A DNA stretch of 64,000 bases, from the NCBI GenBank assembly GCA_018398585.1, contig JAGTTD010000001.1, forward strand, positions 27,473,438 to 27,537,437, given 5' to 3'. A program made the translations under genes and the position numbers. The notes below the pieces were generated by a model, which searched no databases, was not told the origin of the DNA, and saw only the letters and a program-made list of their open reading frames with translations. This document shows, one piece after another, positions 45,496 to 56,300 of this stretch. The DNA comes from Simmondsia chinensis. Lineage: Eukaryota; Streptophyta; Magnoliopsida; Caryophyllales; Simmondsiaceae. Positions within the stretch are counted from its first letter, which is position 1. Each line of letters starts with the position of its first letter.

Positions 45496-45921
45496 AGCCT
45501 AAAATATAGCTGGAGCATTTGTTAATCCAAATGGCATTACCGCAAACTAATAATGCCCATGGTGAGTTCTAAAAGTAGTCTTGTGGAAATCCTGCTCTAG
45601 AACTCTAATCTGGTGGTACCCTTGCCTCAAATCCAACTTGGAAAAGAAGTGGGAACTGCATAATTCATCCAGCAAGTCATCGATGATGGAAATTGGAAAC
45701 TTATCCATGATAGTAATAGAATTCAACTACCCGTAGTCTATGCACATACATGAAGAACCATCCTTCTTCTTGACCAAAATCACAGAGGAAGCAAAGGGAC
45801 TGTGAGAATGCCTTATGAACTCAGTCTTGAGCAACTCATCCACCTGCCTTTCATTCTCACTCTTCTGCGAATGTGGATACTTATAAGGCCTCAAGTTTGC
45901 TGGATTGGAGTTGGTCTTCAA
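45496..45921 (-). pseudogene. Second RT start (RT-B), left chromovirus
   Basis: 45727-45921 reads ANLRPYKYPHSQKSENERQV, then ILVKKKDGSSCMCIDYG, the fingers of a chromoviral RT. In a shifted frame it continues with [14 protein letters not shown] and MPFGLTNAPAIF down to about 45500. It directly follows another RT start (RT-A). Its upstream protease and gag are missing, replaced by the right element. Confidence 0.8.
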
Positions 45922-45929
45922 TGAAATTG

Positions 45930-46476
45930 CATGGTCCAGATTCCTCTATGGGGGGAATTTGTCAATCCAAAGGGCATCACTAAGAACTCATAATGTCCCA
46001 TATGAGTCCTAAAGACAGTTTTCTCCACATCATCGCTATGCATTCTTATTTGGCGATATCCGGATCTCAAATCAAGCTTGGAAAAGTATTTAGCACCTCC
46101 CAACCCATCAAGTAATTCTTCTACCAAGGGTATAGGAAACTTGTCCTTGATAGTAGCTTGGTTAAGTTCCCTTGATAGTAGCTTGGTTAAGATCCCTATA
46201 GTCCACACACATTCTCCACCCTCTATCCTTTTTCCTCACTAATAACACAGCAGAGGCATAAGGACTACAACTTTGTTCAATATGCCTCCTATCAAACAAC
46301 TCTTTCACCAATTGTTCTATAACATCCTTCTGTAATGCTGGGTACCTATATGGCCTCTTATTGATTGGCTTTGTACCCTCCTTCAAATGTATCCTGTGAT
46401 CAAAGTCGACTCTGTTTGGTGGCAATTGGGTTGGCTCTTCAAACACAAACTTATACTGCAACAACACCTTCTGCAC
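45930..46476 (-). pseudogene. First RT start (RT-A), right chromovirus, cut off
   Basis: 46162-46476 has the KRPYRYPALQKDVIEQLVKE and [13 protein letters not shown] segments. 45918-46208 has [34 protein letters not shown] and MPFGLTNSP. The homology stops right after this last motif, and the catalytic FxDD block is absent. A 22-bp direct duplication (CTTGATAGTAGCTTGGTTAAG, about 46146 and 46171) repeats NQATIK and shifts the frame. Confidence 0.8.
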
Positions 46477-46501
46477 TGCAAAGAGGTCATTGATCTTTTT
46501 C

Positions 46502-47240
46502 CTATCTATTTTTTGAATTCGTAATTGAGTTATACTCTCTCTGTATTTGTGGAAGTGATCTCACTTGCAGCATAGCGATGTAAGGGGTTCCACTAACAAC
46601 TCTGGATAAGGCATTGGCATTGATAAATTTGCACAACCCTGCAATGATCCCTCTAAGTGTGTGTGTTTTGCCATCCATTGTAAATATCATCCTCAATTCT
46701 TTGAAGTTATAATTGTTGTCTCCCGAAGTGGATAACCACTCAATCCCCAAACCCATGTCATACCCACCTAATGAAATAAGCATGAAATCTGCAATAAAAT
46801 GAGTGCCTTGCAACTTCCAAGATAAACCTTGGCGTTTGGCTTCACACAACAATTGGCTACCATCAACTACTAATATTGGTAGTGGATCCACCCTTCCTGT
46901 CATAAACCCCAATTTAGTCGCCATTTTAACATCAATGAAGTTGTGTGTTGAGCCACTATTAATTAAGATGTGCAGGGGTTTCCTCCCATAGTAACCTGTG
47001 ACCCTTAAGGTTCGATAGTTAGGTACACCAGATAGTGCATGAAGTGAAATATGAGCAACTTGATCTGCCATAACAGCCTCTTCTTCTTCAGAAGTTTCAG
47101 TACGTTCTTCAACTTCTTCATCAACCCTAGCCTCAATCACAAACAGTTGAGGAGTTTTATTCTTACATCTATGATCGTCCTCAAATTTTTTTAGAAGTAG
47201 CATAGCCCCTTTGCTCTCATGTCCTGCAGCTTTGCTCTAC
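46502..47240 (-). pseudogene. Chromovirus protease with altered active site
   Basis: An open frame of 233 codons (46502-47203). Residues about 79-91 read ILINSGSTHNFID, where active chromoviral proteases have Asp-Ser-Gly: Asp is replaced by Asn at residue 82. Residues 1-24 (KKFEDDHRCKNKTPQLFVIE) are the zinc-knuckle tail with its first cysteines lost. MGLGIEWLST marks the C-terminal part of the fold. The long frame is notable in an otherwise broken element, but the catalytic change argues against activity. Confidence 0.8.
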
Positions 47241-48168
47241 TCATAGTTTTGGTCGATTTAAAGTTACTGGAACTTGTTGATATTGGAGTTGATGGTTTTG
47301 GATGATACTGAGGCCCTTGACTCAACCCAGATGTCGTGAATTACTGACTGGAGTAGGTAGCAAGGGTATCTTAGAGTACTCAAGCTGCTTCATAATGCTA
47401 GAACTTTAGCTTCTGTTAATTTAGCAAGACATACTGCTTGTTAAAGTTTATCTGAGTATCTAGATCTAACATATAGTTGTATGTCTGATCTTAGTCCAGT
47501 CAAGAAACAACTAACCAATTATGATTCATTAAGATAAGATGTAACTGCAATCGCATCAAATTGTGTCAAATAGTCATTCATAGATTCAGTTCGCCTTAAG
47601 TTTATCAATTTAGACACTGGGTCTTCATATAAGCTACCAAATCTCGTCTTGAAGGATAACACATAACCCTCCAAAAAAATCATGTGATTTTGGTTTTTAT
47701 AAACCTTTGGTGCAATTGTAGGGCTATTCCTTTCAAATGAATCGAAGCAAGTTTCACTTTCATGAATTCAAGGGTTTTGTCAATTGTAAAAAATTGATTA
47801 CAAACATATAGCCAACCATTCAGATCATCACCAAAAAAGAGAGGGAATTCAACCTTAGTCAAGCATGTTGAATACATCTGAACATTTTGATGTTGTTGCT
47901 GGTCCTGATTTGTCTGAGAGTGGTTGGGAGAATTAGAAGATCTTGGGCTTTTATCCACTAGTCATGACTGATGCAATGCCATCCCAATCATTATTTGTCG
48001 AAGTTCTTGTATTGATGCCCTTAGTTCTGATACAGATTGCCCCATATGTTCCTTTGAGGATCGTATTTGAGAAGACAAGGACTCTTCAATCTTTTTAATT
48101 TCTGCTAAGGAACGCGTGTTTTTAGCCATTAACTCGTCATAGATCCGAGAATGATGCTCTAATACCAA
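47241..48168 (-). pseudogene. Chromovirus gag (right element)
   Basis: 47962-48168 is an N-terminal coiled-coil-like segment (AEIKKIEESLSSQIRSSKEH). 47680-47958 contains the gag core start KVEFPLFFGDDLNGWLYVCN, then FMKVKLASIHLKGIALQ. Capsid function is inferred from the family. The frame degenerates between 47241 and 47680. Confidence 0.75.
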
Positions 48169-48495
48169 TTATACAAGTAATTCAGGAGGGATCTTAGTCT
48201 CTAGAGAAGCTTGTTAATGGATTCTTGAGAAGTATTAAGGGAGATAGAGAATAGAATTTTTGAGGGAGAAAAAATGAATTTCATTGAATTTGTCCAAAGA
48301 TATCTACAATTACAAGAGATAAGACTATATATGAGTCCCCATTTTATACTTGCTACAACTACTTCCAACTAATATTTGAAAATATCCTAACTACTAATTT
48401 GGCGCGCAATAACCCAAACAAATTGCCCATGTGCCTGGAGCTGCTTGTTCTAGCTAAACTTCAACTTATGCACTCAATTAATTGTATTAGTGACA
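48169..48495 (-). repeat. 5' LTR and primer site of the right chromovirus
   Basis: The minus-strand primer site TTGGTATTAGAGCATC lies at about 48158-48173. The LTR probably runs from TGTCACTAATACAATT (48495) to CTTGTATAA (about 48174). Its length is similar to the left LTR, and the TGTCANNNATACAA start is shared in style, but the rest differs. LTR edges are approximate because no identical partner is present. Confidence 0.6.
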
Positions 48496-48999
48496 AGGGG
48501 ATAGGCAGTTGGCAACCCACATAAGGCGAGGGTAGAGAGACAAGCGTAGAAGATTGGTTAAGTAGGGGAGGTGGGGATTAGGAGAGAAAGAGAGTTGGAA
48601 AGTACAAATGGAACTGAAGAGGGTGGCATTGGGGCGAAGGACTACTGCCAGTTGTAGTGCTAGCGATGGCAGCAGCGGAGAGAAGGAGGAGAGAGAAGAA
48701 TAATATTTTTGGTTATTTTGTTTTTGTTAAAGATTTAACAGTAGTTGAATTAAAATATTATTTCACACAAATTTATAGACTAAAAAATTATTCTGTAAAA
48801 TTTATGGAGTAAAACTTATTTCACTAATGTCAGGATAATAATATATAATTAACCCTTTTTTCAAAATATACACCGTTCATTTGGGGGGGTGGGGGGGGGG
48901 GCGGGGGCGGGGGCGGAACACGCACACACAGAGAGTTCATACGTCAGGGGGGGGGGGAGGAACACGCACACACAGAGAGTTCATACGTCACACTAAGAA
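48496..48999 (+). other. Spacer between the chromovirus and the host gene
   Basis: Purine-rich 48530-48700, then AT-rich to 48870. At 48883-48990 there are interrupted G runs and a tandem duplication: GGAACACGCACACACAGAGA, then GTTCATACGTCA, at 48915 and again at 48959. No gene was recognised. The upstream promoter of the O-fucosyltransferase gene may lie here, but no clear TATA box was found. Confidence 0.4.
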
Positions 49000-49266
49000 A
49001 AGCCTATGGAAAACGATTCTTCCCGCCACTCTCTTCGATTTGTTTGGTGGGACCCACCGAATCCTTTTATTTTTGCCTCACAATTTTCCTACTATTAACT
49101 TGTGCGCCGAGGTTACAGTTCCTTCTGCTACTCAAAACACATTGCGAAATTTCTGTCCAAAAAAAAAAAAAAAAAAATCACATTGCGAATTGAAGCTGAT
49201 TCTACGGTTTGCTTCTCCTATCCTTTTCGTTTTCCTCTCCAATAAACAAGCAATGGCAGCAGTTAG
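49000..49266 (+). other. Probable first (mostly non-coding) exon of the O-fucosyltransferase gene
   Basis: The segment is followed by a good donor site (GTTAG|GTGAGT, 49267) and a T-rich intron start. It contains an ATG at 49253 that would give only four complete codons before the donor. It is read as a 5' untranslated exon with a leader intron, as in many plant genes. The exon start and the acceptor (possibly CCAATAG, 49891-49897) are guesses. Confidence 0.35.
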
Positions 49267-49574
49267 GTGAGTTTTAGTTGTTTGATGTGATTCTTGAACT
49301 TATTCCCATTTAATATTCTTTTACGTTGCTTAAATTGTGCTTTGCCAGTCAAAAATTCTGTCTCCTCGTTGTCTTTGGAAATATTTATACCCGATATTGC
49401 TTAGGGTTTACTCCTGTATCATTGTCTAACTACCTTTTTGTTGTAGCTTCACTTTGAATTCATGGTTTGGTTTGTTGATGTTTCTGTTTCACCTGATAAT
49501 GTGTGTTTTTTTTAAATTCCTTCACCCTGCTAAAACCCGACCTCAAATGTTTGCAAAGGGGAGCCCTGATTGTT

Positions 49575-49735
49575 CCTATCAACAACAACAACAATAGTTT
49601 AGTGCCTCAAGAGGTTCCCACCAAGGTGACCAAGGCATATATCTTACGGCTAAGAGGACGGTAAGATATATGCAGCCTTACCCCTACAGGGTATGGCACG
49701 GTCAAGAGGCAGTTTTTGGAGGACCCGACTATTCC
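49575..49735 (-). mobile_element. Au-type SINE in the leader intron
   Basis: On the minus strand the sequence reads AAAACTGCCTCTTG, then GGGGTAAGGCTGCATATATC, then TTGGTGGGAACCTCTTGAGG and a tail TTGTTGTTGTTGTTG (plus-strand AACAACAACAACAA at 49581-49594). These are the body and tail of Au-like SINEs ending in TTG repeats. The head is poorly preserved. Confidence 0.65.
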
Positions 49736-49916
49736 TATCATTTCTGTATTTGAGTTAGTATACTAATATTGGGCTTAAGAGTCTGGGTAGGGGATGAAGA
49801 ACATGTAAGGATGGAAGCAATTCATGCTCTAGGAAGAACGTTGATATATTTCGAAGAAAGAAGGATTTTGGTGGCTTGGGGGAATTTTTACCAATAGCAA
49901 ATTTTTCGGAGTTAGA

Positions 49917-50300
49917 ATGGGAAAGTTGGGTTCTCCTAGGAGTCCACGGCCTCATCATGTGGACGTCAACTCCTCGTGTGGGATGAAAGAGTATCAATTA
50001 AGGTGCTCTGATTCCGTTATGGGCTACGATCCTTCTTTTGGCAGGAGATTGTTAGGAGGAGAGAATCACTTGAATACGAGTTTGCTCTTCAATGGATTGA
50101 AGCATGATGCAGTTAAGCTTACTTCTTGTAAAGGAATATATAGTACGAAAAGGCACAACTGGGTCTGCAGGCATTTGAGATTGATTGCTTTTATGGTTGG
50201 CTTAATGGGTTTGCTTCTGTGGTTGGACTCTCTCATGTTTTCTAACCTCGATTATGCAGTCCTCCATGGTAGTTCAGACCTAGGAATGAATTCATTCAAG
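49917..50300 (+). CDS. Exon 1 of the O-fucosyltransferase gene
   Basis: 128 codons from ATG (49917) to the donor AAG|GTATGG (50301), phase 0. The N-terminus is Ser/Pro/His-rich (MGKLGSPRSPRPHH). The hydrophobic segment LIAFMVGLMGLLLWLDSLMF at about 89-108 is preceded by basic residues (KRHNWVCRHLR), which fits a type II signal anchor. The start was chosen because it is the first ATG of the frame and gives the expected anchor position. The open frame continues to 50435 only by read-through into the intron. Confidence 0.8.
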
Positions 50301-53300
50301 GTATGGAATAGCAGATTTCCTGTTATTGTTGGAGAACAATGTTGTATTCTATTAAGAATGAGGTTAAGCCTTTGTTTATGTGCTCTCTGTATTTTATTTG
50401 GAATTTTATTTATAATTGCTGACTGTGTCTCTTGAAATTTGAATTTGGTTGCCTAGTCAGGAGTTGACATCTTTTAGCTATGTCCTCTGCTTGCAGCTCA
50501 ACTTCTTTCTAAGTTTTGTTAAGATATTATTTATTTCAAAATTAATATTGATTTGATTTGATTGATTTAGGTGAGATATGATTTAGATTGGGTTATCTAA
50601 TTAAGTTTGATTTGATTTGCTTCGATATTTTGAATCAGATTAGATTTGGGTAACTCATTATAAAAGGGGCTTAAAGTTGATGGTTGAGATTGAGTGGAAA
50701 AAGAGAGGAAAGATGTAAGGGGTCGGAGCGTTCTTGTTAAGTTGGGCCCGCAGGGCCCCGGGGCCGGGAGGGGGGGGGGGGGGGGGGGCACCTGGGCAGG
50801 GGGAGAGAGATGTTGATTGAGTGATGTCTTAATGAGAGTTTTTGTAGCTTCCTCTTTCCAAAGCTATTTATGAGGAGGGTTGGTGACTTATCATGTAGTA
50901 GTTATATTGTGAGAGGGTTGGTGGCTCACAGTGCAGAAGCTACTTTGTGTGAGTGTTGGTGACTCGTGTGAAGCAGTTACATTGTGAGAAAATTGGTAAC
51001 TTACCGTGCAATAGTCACAATGATAATGATGATTGTAATATGGGGTTTGGGGGGTTTCAATTGGAGATTGTAATTCTTGAATTCCTTAATGGATCAGGCA
51101 CTTGTTTTGGTCTTGGGTTTTCCCCTCTAATTGAGAGAGGGTTTCCATGTAAATTTGCTTCGTTGATTTTTCATTGCTTTTTGTTGATTTTTTGCTTCCG
51201 TTGTGCTTGAATGTGTGATTTTTCCCAACAAGTTTCTGTTGCTGAAGCTCTATTTTTCAGTTTGGTGCTTATTAGTGAACTTGAACAAGCTCAAATATGT
51301 GCATTTGTGCAGTTAGCAATAATTATTTCCTGTAATTGCAAGAAAAAAGGCCTCCTCAAGGGTTTTCCTAGTTGACAGTGTGTAGGAATGTGGTAGATCA
51401 AAGCTTACATTATATAGTCCAGGTTTGTCTTGGGCTGCTGTCAATCTTCAACTCCTAATAATGTTGTCCATGAAATTAGACCTTGCTCCATCTCCGTTTT
51501 AGGAAATCAACGACAAAGTCAAAACTACTTGATGAATCTTTACCTTTTAATGCTAGATGCTTTTTGGATGGAGGAAGACTGCTTTCTAGAATAAGCCTAA
51601 CTAGTCCACAGGTTTGCATTTTTGCTGTAGTCTTCAACACAAAGAATACATCTTCTTACAAGGCATATTACATTTACAGGCTTTGATGAGCGCATTTATT
51701 TATTATGTAAATCTTCTTCTTTTTATGGTCCTGCTACTTTTCTGTTGTGTTTTTTTTTGGGGGGGGGGGGGGGGGGGGGGGGGACTACTTTTTTTGATAC
51801 ATTTGACTGGTTTATTTAAAACCGAATTGAGAGAGCATAGTTTTGACAGTAGTACAGTCCAGTGATTGAATAAAATAGCTGATATATACACACTCACACA
51901 CACAGGGCCGAGATCAAACATTGGCACTATTATCATCTTTAGTAGAAGAATTCGTAGTGTGTTTTCTTCAAAGTCAAATATTCCCGTGGCTATTGGATAC
52001 AGGTGGGATTTGGATGATGATTTGGGTCATTGGTCTCAATCTATCAGATTGGAACTGAGATACTCAAAGTTTCCCATGAATTTGCTTCTATTTTTTTTCC
52101 CGTGTTTAATGGTTGATTTAATTATTTAAACCTTGTTGAGCCCTTACCATTTTCTTTCTGATCAAGGGACAGAAATACGAGACACCATTATTGACTTTTT
52201 TGAGCATTTAAAACAATCAATGTGTTCTGTTTGTTTCTTTATAATGATCCCATGTTGTGACATTTAGTTATTGAGGTACAACTTCCTAGTATAGGTTAAA
52301 GTTAAAACATATTATCTCTTATTTATTATACATTTATCAACTCCTCTTTCCATTGATTTGTGAGGCAATTTATTTATTCTAGTGTGAAAGTAAGAAGCTG
52401 CTTTTCTTTGGATACAGGTATTCATGTTGAATCATTAGTTACCACTCAAAGCAGTATACATCATTAATTACTCTTCTTGTATTGATATCCCCATTCTTTT
52501 TTTATTAAGTAGATTTCTAGATTCAGCTGATGCAAAATGACATTTTCATCTGAAACTAACTAGCTACAAATCTTCCAATTGGGCTACTTAAGCTACTAAA
52601 AGGATGTAAACTCTCTTACTATGAAGATAAATCTTTGAAAACTAATTCAAGAGGGTTGCTGCTTCAATTCTTAACTAATCCCAACTATTATATCAAGAGT
52701 TGGAGTACTTGGGAGGCTTCTTTTTTAGGTATCTTTTGCACTATTTTCAAATCTTCTCCCTCCCCTAGCTGCCAAAAGAGATCCAACATCTCACAAAGAT
52801 ATCTCATTAAATGCTTTTACTTTCGCTCATTCTTTTTCCTAGTAGCAGGTTAAGGTTCTGAGTTTCTTTTTAGTTTCTTGTTTGTTTCCTCTCTTATCTT
52901 CCACACTTCGCCCTGTCCCTAATGTTGAATTTTAAAATTTTGCACATGGTCAAGAAGGACGATAGAAATATGCCTCCTGGCATGGAGAACTCTTCAGTGC
53001 TGATGTACAGCCGGCTCTTAAACTTTGCTATTTGGGATGTTGGAGAGGTTTTGTTTCCTTAACCAACTTCTAAGTATAAGGTTTCTGTTAAATTAATTTT
53101 ATGAGTATCTTTTATGTACTTTATAAATGTTCTGTGAAACCAAAACGTTGATTCAGGTGGAGTTTAGGAATGATGCAAGCGAACTGTGGAATGAACCATT
53201 TTGGAAAGCGTCAGCGTGGAAGCCCTGTGCGGATATGAAAACTACAGAAGATCCAGGTATTATTTCTTATTTGATCTCCATCTCACCCAAGCTCCTGAAG

Positions 53301-56300
53301 GCCTGAACCTCCACTCACTACCCTTTACCCCTCTCCCATAGGGGGAGCAGCCAATAAGAAACTGGGGCAGGTGCCCTTAGTGACTTGGGACATTCTTAAA
53401 AAACGATACTTATTTTTATCGCTTGTCTTAGTAAAGAAAAGATCTAACCTAGTGATTTTATGAATCTTCTATAAGACGGAAAATATCTTATGATATTTTA
53501 CACAATTTGTGTTGCAACTTTTTTTTTTTTTTTTTAATGTATGAAAGTTTTTGCTGTCTTTTTACACTGTCATACTAAATATATGAATATGCTTTGTTTC
53601 ATTTTTCATTTTTGGTATATGTCATTTTCGGCAATTGGGTCAAAGAAGGAGAAACCTCGGACAACCTCTCTTGAGGGTAGCACCCTGAAGGGGCAGGGCT
53701 GCTTACATCCCCCTCTCCCCGACCCTACATATGCGGGAGCCTTTAAGGTACTGAGTTTTGCTGCTGCTGCTGTTGTTGTTGGGTAAAGGAGGGAGAAAGT
53801 AAGATATTATCTTACCCTTATATGGATATGTTTAAGATTTACCCCCATGCTTCACTACCTCTCAAAAATGTTTGCCAAACAAGGATAAAGCCTTACCTTC
53901 TATTACCCTTCCTCCTTTCCTCCTCTTTACCTTCCATTTTGCTAAATAGTGGGTTAATGTAAGTTTATATATAATCTGAACCCCAAACAAAAGAAAAAAG
54001 AAAAATAGAAAAACAAATGTCCACAATGACCCAGACCCACCAGTGTTGGTCTTTTCCTTCATGTGGTACGATAGAAAACAATGCCCCATAACATCGTTTG
54101 GAAACTTCTGAACTAGGAAGCACGGATAAGGATTTGGATACGAGATATGACACAACATGCTACTGGTAGCTAACTCATGATTTTTCAAAAAAATTAGGAT
54201 GCGACACTTTAGGGACACGTTACTTCAAAATTATGTATTTTTTAGGGGTGTATATATGTATATTTGTGTAATTGATAAAAGAAAACATGATTTCTTATCA
54301 AATTAACAATCAACCATTATTTATACAGTGGAATCACACATTTAGAAGGTATGGGATCATCAAACTAACAACTAAATAAAGCAACATTGTAGAATCGCAG
54401 ACAAAATGTAAGAACTTCATTGATCCTAATACGACACATTTTTGAGTTCTACTTACTAATATATTCTAGTGATATACAACAGAACAGTCATGCTAAGTTT
54501 GTCACTAGTACTATAGGGATGGTTAAAACTAACTACATTACATACTAAACTAGACAAAAAATGATGTACATAAAAACTAAAGATTGACAAGTCCTCAATT
54601 TTAGCGTCATGCTAATTTTTCCCACTACCTTCTCACCATCACCACCTTCACCATCACCATCAACAAATATAACATTTTTCAACTCCAATTCATCAAGCAA
54701 AAATTGTGCAACCTTTGACTCTCCAACATCTTCAAATGTAGCAAATTCGTCTCAACATACGTCCCGCATTTTGCTATGCTTTTGCATGTACTGTGGAGTC
54801 TGCTAGAAAGAAGATGGAGATAGACCAAGGTTTTTTGGAAGCGTCTTATTCCTTCTCAAAGATTATATAAAGGAAAAAGTACCAATTCCTTTCACAACAA
54901 GAAGAGGATGATGGTTTGCACAAGTAACTTTAGAGCTACATTTGAAGTAGGGAGCACTAGGGCCATAAATGCACCACCGATCTTTGGGATCCATAGTAGT
55001 GCGATCGCAAATAGAACCACTATCTCTAAATTGTTTGACCTTACTTGAGAAATTGGCAAACTCTATATTTGCCTTAGCCCGATCCTCTGGGTTAGAGAAC
55101 AATCTTGTAATACATTTCGTCCTTTCTTGAGAAACTTCCAAATCTTTGTTTGAGGTCACTCAATTTGGATCTTTATGAAGCCATGCATCACTATAATACC
55201 TTAAATTTGGAATTAGTAATTAGATTCGCCCTTAAGATATTTAGTAACTTTAAGATAAACACAAATATGTACTTAATTTAAATGCAAAAATTACTTTGGA
55301 TTAAGTGAGTGAGCCATACAATGAAGATGATTGTTGTTTGTCCAAAGATCGATGAGAATGTTGTATACCACATTAAAGAAGATTGATTTCTCATCCATCC
55401 TTTTCTTTTCATTTTTTGTATATAGCACTTTTCAACTTTTCAATTGTGCTCTCCCTCTTCTCATACACCAAATGGTAAGAACTCATGTCCCCATACACAA
55501 ATTCTAATAATATCACAAATTGGACTGGTGAAAGAAAGATGCAATTAAGTCCCACCACATTTCATCCAAGACCATGTCTCTCATGGCCTTTGCATTCCCC
55601 ACATGATCCATTCTATTAGTTGCCCAATTTTCACTTATTACCAAAGATTGGAGACCCTATTTTATAAGCTTGAATCTCTTCATCATTATAAGTGCTGAGA
55701 CAATATGAGTACTTGCAACCAAAGGCAACTTCATAGAAGCAAACTCATTAAACATAGCTAATGTTATGGAGTGGTTCATGATAAAATTCTTGATGAATGA
55801 GCAATCATCAACAATCAAGGTGGTCCGTTGATACCCATGACTGTTTTCAATGTTTTTAGCCGCATAAATATTTTGTAAGATAAGATTGAGAATATGGACT
55901 AAAAATGCAATCCAAACAATTGTGTGGACAGACTTGTTCAATTAATGTTTCGGCATCATCACAATTCTTAGCTTTGTCGGTTATAACTTGAACCATATTT
56001 GCGGGTCCAATCTCTTCAATCACTTCCTTTAACATTTGGAAAATAAAAAATTTGTCCTTTGTTTACCTAGTACAATCAATAGCCTTGAGAAAGATTGCTC
56101 CACCTTCCGATGCCGCCATAAAGTCGATTAGAGACCCTCTTTGGGAGTCACTCCAATGATCACTCACAAGGCTAATGCCGTTCTCTTTCCACGTGCTTTT
56201 GATGGGTTGTAACAATCATTAAATAGTTGCTTTCTCTTGTTGAAGTAATGAAGTTCTTAACATTTTGTAACCTGGAGGTAAATAGCCCATGATTTGATTG

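Larger units (their letters stand above)
42831..48495 (-). mobile_element. Composite chromovirus (Ty3/gypsy) made of two elements
   Basis: The left part (42831-about 45930) has a 3' LTR, polypurine tract, chromodomain, integrase, RNase H and RT. The right part (about 45931-48495) has a 5' LTR, primer site, gag, protease and the first half of another RT. The LTRs at the two ends are similar in length (about 330 bp) but not the same sequence, and the flanks differ (AACCA and AGGGG). The RT fingers/palm start occurs twice in a row. These facts fit a join between two related chromoviruses with loss of what lay between. Confidence 0.75.

Noticed and set aside
43191..48168. One intact autonomous chromovirus
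   Set aside because: Frames are broken at several places, RT begins twice, the protease active site is altered and the two terminal LTRs do not match.
48881..49270. 129-codon Gly-rich protein
   Set aside because: The frame starts inside a poly-G block, crosses a poly-A run and overlaps the likely untranslated exon of the O-fucosyltransferase gene.
50301..50435. Continuation of exon 1 as coding sequence
   Set aside because: A good donor site at 50301 and the phase match to exon 2 show that the open frame beyond it is intron read-through.
51503..51640. Extra exon of the O-fucosyltransferase gene
   Set aside because: There is an acceptor-like AG, but the phase is wrong for joining exon 1, while exon 1 joins exon 2 directly in phase and matches the family pattern.
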